From positions 1 to 64,000 of the forward strand of contig JAFGSB010000077.1 in assembly GCA_016934825.1 (NCBI GenBank): DNA of 64,000 bases, written 5' to 3'. Numbering within the stretch: the first letter of the stretch is position 1; every line of letters starts with the position of its first letter. Shown piece by piece: positions 18,552 to 26,555 of this stretch. Below the pieces are notes generated by a model. It saw only the letters and a program-made list of their open reading frames with translations, did not search any database and had not been told where the DNA came from. The position numbers were made by a program, and so were the translations under genes. The DNA is from Candidatus Zhuqueibacterota bacterium. GTDB taxonomy: Bacteria > Zhuqueibacterota > Zhuqueibacteria > Residuimicrobiales > Krinioviventaceae.

Positions 18552-19766
18552 ATGACGATGAAGTCTTGTGCGAACATTAAAATTGTATTGGGTATCTTTT
18601 TTCTGATTATGTCGGGGTGTACAAAACCGGATAAAAATTATGTTTATGGTCCTGAAAATCCTGATCCGTATCCGGCAAATCGTAAAGTTGCTGTTTTGGA
18701 TTCAATCAAAGCGAATCCGCAATATCCGACAAGAACCGTAACAATTTACGGTTCCGGTTTCGACACGAGCAAACCGGAAAACAATTTCGTATGGTTTGAT
18801 GTAGCCAGAGCGACTGTCTTGAACGCATGGGCCGATAGTATTCAGGTCACGGTTCCTTTATCTAATCCTTTGAATATAGACTATTTTTTCGAGGACAGCG
18901 TCGGCGTTAAAAGTGCACTACAAAATAGTTATGACTGGAGTAATACGATCCCTTTTAAATATTTGCCGATGACGCATCCGTATATCGCGTCGCAGTATCC
19001 GGCAAATCATCCGGAAGACAAATTCACCAAACCGCGCGGACTGGCATTTGATAACGTCGGAAATATTTATTTGGTCAATGCGCGGTTGCGAAGTATTTAT
19101 AAAGATACACCCGCAGGAGGGGAAAGAACAGTTTATGCTTTTGGCGGTAAATTCGAAGGCGGCTTGAGAATGGGAACTGACGGATACCTGTATTCGGCAG
19201 GGAACCTGGACAATATGATCTATCGAATTTCGAGCGGCGGCGGTTATGAAGCGTGGGCTGCCGTACCCAATCCCTGGGGCCTGGATTTTGATGAGAGCGG
19301 GAATCTATTTGTTGTGGACAATGTGAACGGCGAGCTTTACAAAGTTTCCCCTGATGGAAATGCCGAAAAGATACTGAAATTCCCCGGTAGCGGCGAAAAA
19401 GCCTACTGCAGGGTATATAACGGTTATGTTTATGTCAACGACAGGAATTCCGGCAATTTTTTCCGCGTTCCGGTTACAGTCACCAGCGCGGATACTGTTG
19501 AAACAATCGAGGTCGATTCAGACTATCTTGTTAAAGATATAACATTCGGAACAGACGGATCAGCTTATATTACCGCTTTTAATGGGTCCGCAAATGTAAT
19601 TTTAAAAATGGATAATACCGGGAAGACAAGTGAATTATTGGAATTTGCGGGTGATCTGGGATTTATAACCTGGTACGGTGATTTCATCTTTATTAGCTGT
19701 ACGGACGGCCCGGTCTATGAAATGTTAATTCATGATAATACTTCAGCACCTTATTATGGACGTTAA
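18552..19766 (+). CDS. IPT/TIG-NHL lipoprotein, probable surface glycan-binding protein
   Basis: A 404-residue lipoprotein. The signal peptide ends in a lipobox (FLIMSGC). An IPT/TIG-like domain (about 35-130: TVTIYGSGFD) is followed by a six-bladed NHL/SMP-30-like propeller (repeats such as PRGLAFDNVGNIYLVN and PWGLDFDESGNLFVVD). IPT-NHL lipoproteins are known in Bacteroidota polysaccharide loci next to SusC/SusD and are thought to bind glycans at the surface. ATG 18,552 is preferred because AAGGAG lies 9 bases upstream. Module 1 has no counterpart. Confidence 0.75.
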   Translation: MTMKSCANIKIVLGIFFLIMSGCTKPDKNYVYGPENPDPYPANRKVAVLDSIKANPQYPTRTVTIYGSGFDTSKPENNFVWFDVARATVLNAWADSIQVTVPLSNPLNIDYFFEDSVGVKSALQNSYDWSNTIPFKYLPMTHPYIASQYPANHPEDKFTKPRGLAFDNVGNIYLVNARLRSIYKDTPAGGERTVYAFGGKFEGGLRMGTDGYLYSAGNLDNMIYRISSGGGYEAWAAVPNPWGLDFDESGNLFVVDNVNGELYKVSPDGNAEKILKFPGSGEKAYCRVYNGYVYVNDRNSGNFFRVPVTVTSADTVETIEVDSDYLVKDITFGTDGSAYITAFNGSANVILKMDNTGKTSELLEFAGDLGFITWYGDFIFISCTDGPVYEMLIHDNTSAPYYGR

Positions 19767-19941
19767 GTGTGATGTATATACCGGTAAATAAGTCTTATCC
19801 CGATAAATTCGGTTATTGAATATGAATAATATTGATCTGTAAAAAGATTTCGATTTACAATGCTGTGAGTTTTTAATTGTAATCACTGTCAAACAAGTTG
19901 TCGCCCGGTTGTTTTGTTAATTTCTGAAAGGATTTGTATAT

Positions 19942-20598
19942 ATGAAAAGTCGGTATTGTATTTATGTTTTACTATCAGTTTTAATTTTACTCGGCTGCGC
20001 CGCGTCCTCCGGTGGATTGAAAATTCTTGAACCGCCGAAAGAAAATCAGATCATGATAATCGGAAATATTATTGTAGAAAATATTAATCAGGAATTTGCT
20101 TTTGATGACTGGGGACAAAGTATTCAGGTCTTGATTATCGGTAAAACTCTTGACGGAGTGGTAAATCAATATACGGTCAACTCCGATTCAAAAGGATATT
20201 ACTGTTTACCGAATGTTCCGCAGGGCCAATACGTCATTAAAGCGATCACTTTGATTCAACCCGGAGAGAAACCGATCAAACTTGTTAATGATCTGACATC
20301 CGCCAATTCCTCCTTTTATCGGATGCGGCATCCCGAACGTCCTGTCGTAGACAGCGTTACATGGCTGCCGGCGCCCACTAATGATAAAATTGTGAATTTT
20401 AATATCATCTGGTTTGGATTGCGTGCCGCTTCGATTTCGGATTTGTCCGGGAAATCCATTGGAGAAATCCTTCAGGCAAAATCTTCCGCAGATTTAACCG
20501 GTAAACGATTTTATGACGGCGGTTTCCCATACACACGCGAAACGCCGGAACAATACTTTAAAATTAAATTCCCGGATTCAAAATGGTGGACCTTTTAA
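19942..20598 (+). CDS. Small lipoprotein with carboxypeptidase-regulatory-like domain
   Basis: A 218-residue lipoprotein with a clear lipobox (LILLGCA). Residues about 35-120 resemble a carboxypeptidase-regulatory-like beta-sandwich (SDSKGYYCLPNVPQGQYVIK), the same fold as the N-terminal domain of the TonB receptors. The C-terminal half is not recognised. Start preceded by AAAGGA. Its position among surface components suggests an outer-membrane accessory protein; no enzymatic function is indicated. Confidence 0.6.
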   Translation: MKSRYCIYVLLSVLILLGCAASSGGLKILEPPKENQIMIIGNIIVENINQEFAFDDWGQSIQVLIIGKTLDGVVNQYTVNSDSKGYYCLPNVPQGQYVIKAITLIQPGEKPIKLVNDLTSANSSFYRMRHPERPVVDSVTWLPAPTNDKIVNFNIIWFGLRAASISDLSGKSIGEILQAKSSADLTGKRFYDGGFPYTRETPEQYFKIKFPDSKWWTF

Positions 20599-20757
20599 AC
20601 ATTATAATTCTAATATAATTCTAAACTATTAAGATATCAACTGAAGGGAGGTGAAATCGTTACAGTCTTTACAAATTAAACCGGGCACTGTAAATTACCG
20701 GTACAGTGTTATGTAAATTAATAACCATTCTAATCCTTAAGAAAAATGGAGCATGCC
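20599..20757. other. Intergenic region with orphan ribosome-binding-like site and inverted repeat
   Basis: A strong ribosome-binding-like sequence (AAGGGAGGTGA at 20,644-20,654) has no start codon or open frame behind it. CACTGTA (20,686-20,692) and TACAGTG (20,702-20,708) form a 7-bp inverted repeat with a 9-base loop. This could be the residue of a lost small gene or a leader structure of the downstream gene; neither is demonstrated. Confidence 0.3.
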
Positions 20758-22707
20758 ATGAAAAAATTTGTATTATTCACTCTATTTCTTTTTCTCTTTG
20801 TTATAACAAGCACACCCTTTGCTGCCACAACATATTATGTTTCCGAATTGTTTGGAGATGATAGTAATGATGGTCAAAGTGATGCAACGCCGTTTGCTAC
20901 AATACAAAAAGCGGCTGATGTTATGCAAGCCGGCGACGAGGTGATTGTGGATTTTGGCGAATATCATGAAACCGTCGTCCCCAAGAACAACGGTACCGAC
21001 GAAAATCCGATTGTTTTCAAGGCAAAAGATGCAGGGGAAGCGGAGATATCAACTGGTGATGAAGTTGCTTTTCCGACATTTACAAACCATTCAGGCAGTA
21101 TTTATGTTGCTGAAAATGTTTTCCGTACGGTCAATAAAGTGAGCGAGGACGGCAATCCGCTTATCGGTAAAGATCATCCGGATTCGTTGGTTGCGGCTTC
21201 CTGGTATCAGGACCGGATGGCTAACAAACTTTATGTGTGGTCCAGTGATGATGCAGATCCGTCCGCACACCAGGATTCGGTTTTCTTCGACGCATTATCA
21301 TTTGATATTGTTGAGGGAAGCAATATTACCATTGACGGATTTAAAATCACGAAAGGTATTCGTGCAATCGTCGTTACCAATCTTGAACCGCTTCCGGGTT
21401 TAGTGATCCAAAACAATGTTTTTCAGGGTAATGAACTGGATAATTATCTGCTCGAGGATGATCCGGGTATTGTGAATGACAGAGCTATTGATATAGACGG
21501 CGGCGCCGCTGATTCTGTCAATACTTATGAGAACTTTGTTATTAAAAATAATGTATTTTCCGATTATGCCAGCGGTATCAGGATCAGAAACGCGGGCCGG
21601 AACAGTACTGTATCCGACAACACTTTTGATGCAATCGGCTTGTTTGACGAAAATAACGAGACAATCCGCCTCGAGGGCAGCACGGATTTCGGTGGTATTC
21701 AGTGTGACGGAATCGTGTTTGAGCGAAACTGGTTTGAAGTTTTCGGCAGGGCTTTTTATATCCGTTACGGTGGTATTAAAGATATTACCATCCAGAATAA
21801 CATCGCTTACCGTTGCGGTTCTATTTTTGCCATTTTGTATGAGGGTACAAACATTAACCTGATCAATAATACAATCGTATTCTGCGCTTCCGAATTTGCC
21901 GTTCGCTATTATCCCGAATGCGCCGGTTCTCTTTACAATAATATTTTTATTGCAAATTATTTAAAACCGCGTTCCCTTTACATTGAAGACGTCACCCTGC
22001 CTCATCCGACAATATGGGACTATAATTACTGGGTGAATGTTGACAGTGCAGGTAACGGTTACGCTGATAATGAACTGGTACGATGGAAAGATCCCGCAAC
22101 CGGCGCCAGTATCAGCAAAACACGCGGCGGTCCACATGCCGTTTACGGTCATCCAATGATCGCCCAGCCCGACACGGTCGACAATCCTGCCGGCGGTTAC
22201 CTGTATTACGATACGATTCCGGATATGGGTCAGCCAATGCTGGCTGTCGTTACCGATACAACAACAGGCGATATGAAACTTGTGGAAGGCGCTCTGGCAA
22301 TCGACGCCGGATTTGCTGATGTCGCTCCCGTTGACGACTTTTTTGGTTTGACCAGGGATGCCAAGCCGGATATGGGCGCAATTGAATTCGGTACGGTTTC
22401 TAATGTTGATTATAACAATATTTTCCCGACAGATTACACGCTTGCTCAGAATTACCCCAATCCTTTTAATCCGACAACGACGATTGAGTACAAGCTGCCC
22501 GAATCCGGGAAAATCAAACTGACCGTTTATAACGTAATGGGTCAGAAAGTGGCAACATTACATAACGGATTTCAGAGAACCGGAACACACCAGGTCATTT
22601 GGAACGGAACAGACGATTTAGGCAAAGCTGTAACATCAGGTGTTTATTTTTATCGTTTGGAAGCCGGTTCCTTTGTTAAATCTGTAAAAATGATTCTGAT
22701 GAAATAA
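20758..22707 (+). CDS. Secreted right-handed beta-helix protein with T9SS sorting domain
   Basis: A 649-residue protein. After the signal peptide (to about FAAT) comes the opening typical of secreted beta-helix polysaccharide lyases and related proteins (TYYVSELFGDDSNDGQSDAT, PFATIQKAADVMQAGDEVIV, as in PL9/PL1-like and DUF1565 proteins). Helical rungs rich in Asn ladders follow (VIQNNVFQGN, IKNNVFSDYA, FERNWFEVFG). The C-terminal ~90 residues (from about 559: LAQNYPNPFNPTTTIEYKLP) are a T9SS type A sorting domain. A lyase function acting on uronic acid polymers is plausible but unproven. ATG 20,758 is chosen over 20,746 because GGAG lies 6 bases upstream. A strong terminator follows. Confidence 0.8.
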   Translation: MKKFVLFTLFLFLFVITSTPFAATTYYVSELFGDDSNDGQSDATPFATIQKAADVMQAGDEVIVDFGEYHETVVPKNNGTDENPIVFKAKDAGEAEISTGDEVAFPTFTNHSGSIYVAENVFRTVNKVSEDGNPLIGKDHPDSLVAASWYQDRMANKLYVWSSDDADPSAHQDSVFFDALSFDIVEGSNITIDGFKITKGIRAIVVTNLEPLPGLVIQNNVFQGNELDNYLLEDDPGIVNDRAIDIDGGAADSVNTYENFVIKNNVFSDYASGIRIRNAGRNSTVSDNTFDAIGLFDENNETIRLEGSTDFGGIQCDGIVFERNWFEVFGRAFYIRYGGIKDITIQNNIAYRCGSIFAILYEGTNINLINNTIVFCASEFAVRYYPECAGSLYNNIFIANYLKPRSLYIEDVTLPHPTIWDYNYWVNVDSAGNGYADNELVRWKDPATGASISKTRGGPHAVYGHPMIAQPDTVDNPAGGYLYYDTIPDMGQPMLAVVTDTTTGDMKLVEGALAIDAGFADVAPVDDFFGLTRDAKPDMGAIEFGTVSNVDYNNIFPTDYTLAQNYPNPFNPTTTIEYKLPESGKIKLTVYNVMGQKVATLHNGFQRTGTHQVIWNGTDDLGKAVTSGVYFYRLEAGSFVKSVKMILMK

Positions 22708-22718
22708 TTTCTCCCAGG

Positions 22719-22758
22719 CGTGGAGTAGTTTCCTTGAAAAAACTACTCCACGTTTTTT
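22719..22758 (+). terminator. Rho-independent terminator of module 2
   Basis: A 13-bp stem (CGTGGAGTAGTTT with AAACTACTCCACG), 8-base loop and six T residues lie 12 bases after the stop of the beta-helix gene. It separates the uptake module from the catabolic block. Confidence 0.9.
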
Positions 22759-22800
22759 AATTAGCTGTTTTTTTGAATAATTACCGATACGTAATTGATC

Positions 22801-22828
22801 TTACCTTCTCGGGAAGACATTAAGGTAA
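22801..22828 (+). promoter_or_regulatory. Inverted repeat in leader of the catabolic block
   Basis: TTACCTT and AAGGTAA are separated by 14 bases and sit 32 bases before the start of the GH36-like gene. A second, imperfect palindrome (ATTAC-N6-GTAAT) occurs at 22,780-22,795. Either could be a regulator site for the long downstream operon. No good sigma70 promoter could be placed between the terminator and the gene. Confidence 0.35.
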
Positions 22829-22859
22829 TATTAAAATAAAAGTTTACTAAAGGATCATT

Positions 22860-25070
22860 ATGTTTACTGAATATTATCGTTTTAAAAATCATATTTTTCG
22901 ATTTTTGTGCTTCGTTGTTATTAGTCTGACTGCTGTGACGGTTTTTTTTTGCAGTAACAGACAGAATAATTCAACTATTATATTCAAGAAAGATGACGAT
23001 TCGATTTATTTTGCCCACCGGCATATTGCCCTGAAAGTCTTACCATCTACGCAAATTTTCGTTGACTATATAAAAGATGCAAAACCTTTATCAATTTGTT
23101 CACCCCTGAATCCGGCAACCCATTACGTGGTTTTGGATGAGCAAATTGTTAAAGATTTTTCCATGATACCGGAATCCCTGAAACATGAATTTATTGAATC
23201 GGAGTTCGGTAAAGGTCAACAAATATCATTTCTATCTATGGCGGCGGGTCCGGGGAATAGTCAAATCGAAAAGAAAATATATATTTCCCTGTTTGAACGA
23301 TATCCTGATGCCGCGTTTGTCCGCACCGTTTACAAAAACAAAAGTTCGGATACGCCGGTCACACTGAATCGGGTGTACAGTAATATGTTCACGCTGGACC
23401 GCAGGCTGGTGCGGAAGGAAAGTCAATCCTTTGATTTTTGGACTTTTATGGGTTACGGGAAAATCCTCGGCGGCGGTCATAATAATCTGCGCGTTAATGT
23501 GCTGCCGGTTGATAAGGGGTTGAATGTCGAAAATGATTCGGAAACGATCAGCGGAATACCATTAGTCGACATCTGGTCGCCGGAAATGGGAATGGCCATT
23601 GCATCCGTAGAAAAGCGCGCGCGGATACTGAAAATGCCGGTTTATGTAGATTCGGATAAAAATGTAAATATGGGTCTGCTGGAAGAACCTGAAATAAAAC
23701 TCCGGCCCGGTGAAGAATACTCGGCCTTGAAAACCGCAGTTTTTGTTCATTCGCTTGATTACTATAATCCTGTCAAACGTTATTCGGATGTTTTGGCTGA
23801 TCTGGGAATAACGGCCAAACCGTGTCCCCAATTTGGTTATGAACCGTTCTGGTGCAACTGGGGTTATAGAAAGGATTGGAAAACAAGCCACGGTCTGGAT
23901 CGTTTGGATGAATTTAAAGAATTCGGTATTAAAGCCATTACGATTGACGACGGCTGGTTTGATTATTATGGCGACTGGTCGATTTCCAGGAGCAGATTCC
24001 CAAAAGGGGAAAGCCAGTTAAAGGCCTGGATCGACTCACTCCATTCCCAGGGATTAAAAGTTATTTTCTGGTGGGTGCCGTGTATCGGCGGCCCTGAAAC
24101 CGTGGCCAAACATCCGGATTGGGTGATCCTGGATAAAAATGGGAACAAGACTTCCATTCACTGGAAAGATTCGCACATGCTCTGTCCGACGCTGCCTGAA
24201 GTAATCCGGCACCACAAAGAGTTAACGCGAAAGTTCATTCAGGATTACGGTTTTGACGGATTCAAACTGGATGGAATTTATATCGCTCCGCGTTGTTATA
24301 ATCCCGCTCACCATCATCAGTCGTCGGACGAATCCTATACCGCTTATGAAGACGTGTTCAAGGCTATTTATGAAACTGCCATGCAGTTAAAACCGGATGG
24401 CGACTTTGTGCTGGGGATGTGTCCATGCGGCGCATTATGCAGTCCGTATTTTTTACAATGGGGCAACAAACCGGTCGTTGCCGATCCGCCGCAAATGGCC
24501 GTTACCACACGGCACCGCTTTAAAGTATACAAGGCCCTGTTCGGTCCTACAAGCTGTGTGGACAATGATTTCCATGAGCGATACAATGAATACTTTCCTT
24601 CGGAATTTGGTGTGGGCGGGTTGATGACGACAAAATATACGACATTGTCCGGTTATGAATATGAGCAATTTAAAAGGTGGTTCGGTTATTACCGCAAGTA
24701 CCGGTTAAGTTCCGGTGAATATCTGAACCTGTATGACGCCGGTTATGATGTGCCCGAAACCTATGTTATTAAAAAAGACAAAGATTATTTTTATACGTTT
24801 CTCCGGCCGGGCATAAACGGTCCCGAAAATGTACCCTGGGATGAAAATCATGTGGAAAAAAGAGAGACCATGTTAAAATCCTTCAGTGAACAATTGCAAA
24901 AACTGCCTGAATGGCAGGGCAATGTCGAACTCAGGGGTTTGGAGAAAAATACGACCTATACGGTTTATAACTTGGAATCCGAAGAAAAACTGGGTCAGGT
25001 AAAGGGGCCCGTCGGTAAATTAACAATCACTTTTAAAGACCATTTGATCCTTCGTGTGGTATCTCAATAA
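22860..25070 (+). CDS. GH36/GH27-like alpha-galactosidase (clan GH-D)
   Basis: A 736-residue exported enzyme resembling melibiase-type alpha-galactosidases. After an N-terminal hydrophobic segment with a poor lipobox-like end (VFFC, Cys31) comes a beta-sandwich region (about 40-320), a TIM barrel (about 330-640) and a C-terminal beta domain. Barrel motifs include TIDDGWFDYYGDW, VIFWWVPCIGG and GFDGFKLDG; Asp471 in the last should be the catalytic nucleophile by analogy with the KxD motif of the clan. The acid/base is probably an Asp in FGPTSCVDNDFH. It would release terminal alpha-galactose or a related sugar. First gene of the catabolic block. GH31-like or other clan members are alternatives; substrate is inferred. 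Confidence 0.8.
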   Translation: MFTEYYRFKNHIFRFLCFVVISLTAVTVFFCSNRQNNSTIIFKKDDDSIYFAHRHIALKVLPSTQIFVDYIKDAKPLSICSPLNPATHYVVLDEQIVKDFSMIPESLKHEFIESEFGKGQQISFLSMAAGPGNSQIEKKIYISLFERYPDAAFVRTVYKNKSSDTPVTLNRVYSNMFTLDRRLVRKESQSFDFWTFMGYGKILGGGHNNLRVNVLPVDKGLNVENDSETISGIPLVDIWSPEMGMAIASVEKRARILKMPVYVDSDKNVNMGLLEEPEIKLRPGEEYSALKTAVFVHSLDYYNPVKRYSDVLADLGITAKPCPQFGYEPFWCNWGYRKDWKTSHGLDRLDEFKEFGIKAITIDDGWFDYYGDWSISRSRFPKGESQLKAWIDSLHSQGLKVIFWWVPCIGGPETVAKHPDWVILDKNGNKTSIHWKDSHMLCPTLPEVIRHHKELTRKFIQDYGFDGFKLDGIYIAPRCYNPAHHHQSSDESYTAYEDVFKAIYETAMQLKPDGDFVLGMCPCGALCSPYFLQWGNKPVVADPPQMAVTTRHRFKVYKALFGPTSCVDNDFHERYNEYFPSEFGVGGLMTTKYTTLSGYEYEQFKRWFGYYRKYRLSSGEYLNLYDAGYDVPETYVIKKDKDYFYTFLRPGINGPENVPWDENHVEKRETMLKSFSEQLQKLPEWQGNVELRGLEKNTTYTVYNLESEEKLGQVKGPVGKLTITFKDHLILRVVSQ

Positions 25071-25094
25071 AGCCCCGGAAAAACAACTAAATAA

Positions 25095-26555
25095 ATGAAT
25101 GGTAAATTTAAAAATATTAATCGCTTATTACCGTTACTGATAATTTTTATTTTGTCAGGTGACGGGTGCCGCAAATCCTCTGTTTATCAGGAAAGAATAA
25201 GCGAACCGGGTAACGAATATGTTGAGCCGGTCGATCCGGCCCGGGATGATAACGAACAGCTTTTCACTGAATACGATCAATTCCCGAATGTGGTAAAACA
25301 GAAGATAGAACAGGTTTTACCGGGCGGTAAGGTTGATAATATAGTCCACTGGGGGCCGTTTCGATATGTCGTTTATAAAAGTTATCCGGACGGGCATGGC
25401 AGCAAAATCTATATTTACCTGACAGGCATTATTTACCAGGTGGCTTTTATCAATGGTAATTTAATGGAACGGCCGGGTATGTTTTTTGAACGCGGATCGG
25501 AACGGGAGATTGCCCTGCAATCGGTGCCGCGAAAAATTATGATTAACGCCGGAAAACAATCCGGTTCGGATAATTTTTTACGCGCCTGGATTGCCGTTTC
25601 GGAACAGGACACGACTTTTATTGTCGAACTGACCGGATTCCAGGAAAACGATACCACCGCATTTGCATACCGGTCCGACGGTATACTCAAAATGTTGAGC
25701 TCGGCCGCCCGGATGCGCGAGGGACTCGAACGATTATGGACACCTGCACAGATTGAGGAATTACTCGGACCGTACCGGATGAAATACAATATCGATACAG
25801 TTATAAACCGGATTAAAAGTAAACCGTATGATCCCCAAAAAGGCTGCAGGTTTGTGGTTTTAGGGGACAGCCGCAGGAACCTGCCGGTATGGGAAACTAT
25901 GTGCCGGAGCATCAGTAACAAAAAGCCGGATTTTGTTGTCGACACCGGAGATCTGGTGAACGAAAGCGAACCGGAACAATATGATCGGTATCTTTTTGGC
26001 GTACTGGACAAGTACGAAAAATTTAATTTCATTCCGGTTGCCGGAAATCATGATATCGGCTTGGATGGGCAGGCAACCAGTTATTTGACTTCATTCGGCC
26101 CGAATTCGCTGAATTATTTTTTTGATTACGGGAACGCCCGTTTTATTATTCTTGACAACTGCAGCCGGGTAACGGATTTTACCAAACAATTGGAGATAAC
26201 CGACCGGTGGTTATCACAAACTCCTGAAGGGTATTACAAGTTTGTTTTCGCCCATTACCCCCCCGGTAATGTGGAAAAATGGTTTTACCACGCCATGGAC
26301 TATGAATTGTCGGAAAAGTTTACCGCTCTCATGACCAAACATCATGTCGATCATGTATTTGTCGGGCATATTCACGCCTATTCAACAGCTCACTTTCAGG
26401 GAGTGGATTATTCCGTAACAGGAGGAGGCGGCGCCGAGCTTCATAAACAGTACGGCCCCAGGGGCAGTATATTTCATTATCTCATTGTCGATGTCACGAA
26501 AGAAGGTATTAAACAACAACTGGTGCAATTGTACAAAAATGATCGGGTTGAGTGA
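25095..26555 (+). CDS. Calcineurin-like metallophosphoesterase lipoprotein
   Basis: A 486-residue exported protein with a weak lipobox (LSGDGC, Cys25). The N-terminal half (to about 245) is not recognised. The C-terminal half carries the metallophosphoesterase motifs in order: VVLGDSR, DTGDLV, AGNHD, FAHYPP and GHIHAYS. The first motif has Arg where the usual D-x-H has His, seen in some secreted members of the superfamily. It presumably removes phosphate from a substituent or cleaves a phosphodiester; the natural substrate is unknown. Its stop overlaps the start of the next gene by one base (TGATG), indicating translational coupling. Confidence 0.8.
   Translation: MNGKFKNINRLLPLLIIFILSGDGCRKSSVYQERISEPGNEYVEPVDPARDDNEQLFTEYDQFPNVVKQKIEQVLPGGKVDNIVHWGPFRYVVYKSYPDGHGSKIYIYLTGIIYQVAFINGNLMERPGMFFERGSEREIALQSVPRKIMINAGKQSGSDNFLRAWIAVSEQDTTFIVELTGFQENDTTAFAYRSDGILKMLSSAARMREGLERLWTPAQIEELLGPYRMKYNIDTVINRIKSKPYDPQKGCRFVVLGDSRRNLPVWETMCRSISNKKPDFVVDTGDLVNESEPEQYDRYLFGVLDKYEKFNFIPVAGNHDIGLDGQATSYLTSFGPNSLNYFFDYGNARFIILDNCSRVTDFTKQLEITDRWLSQTPEGYYKFVFAHYPPGNVEKWFYHAMDYELSEKFTALMTKHHVDHVFVGHIHAYSTAHFQGVDYSVTGGGGAELHKQYGPRGSIFHYLIVDVTKEGIKQQLVQLYKNDRVE

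Noticed and set aside
25433-26032. 199-codon open frame on the - strand
   Set aside because: Antisense to the metallophosphoesterase, whose motifs prove the + frame; composition is not protein-like.
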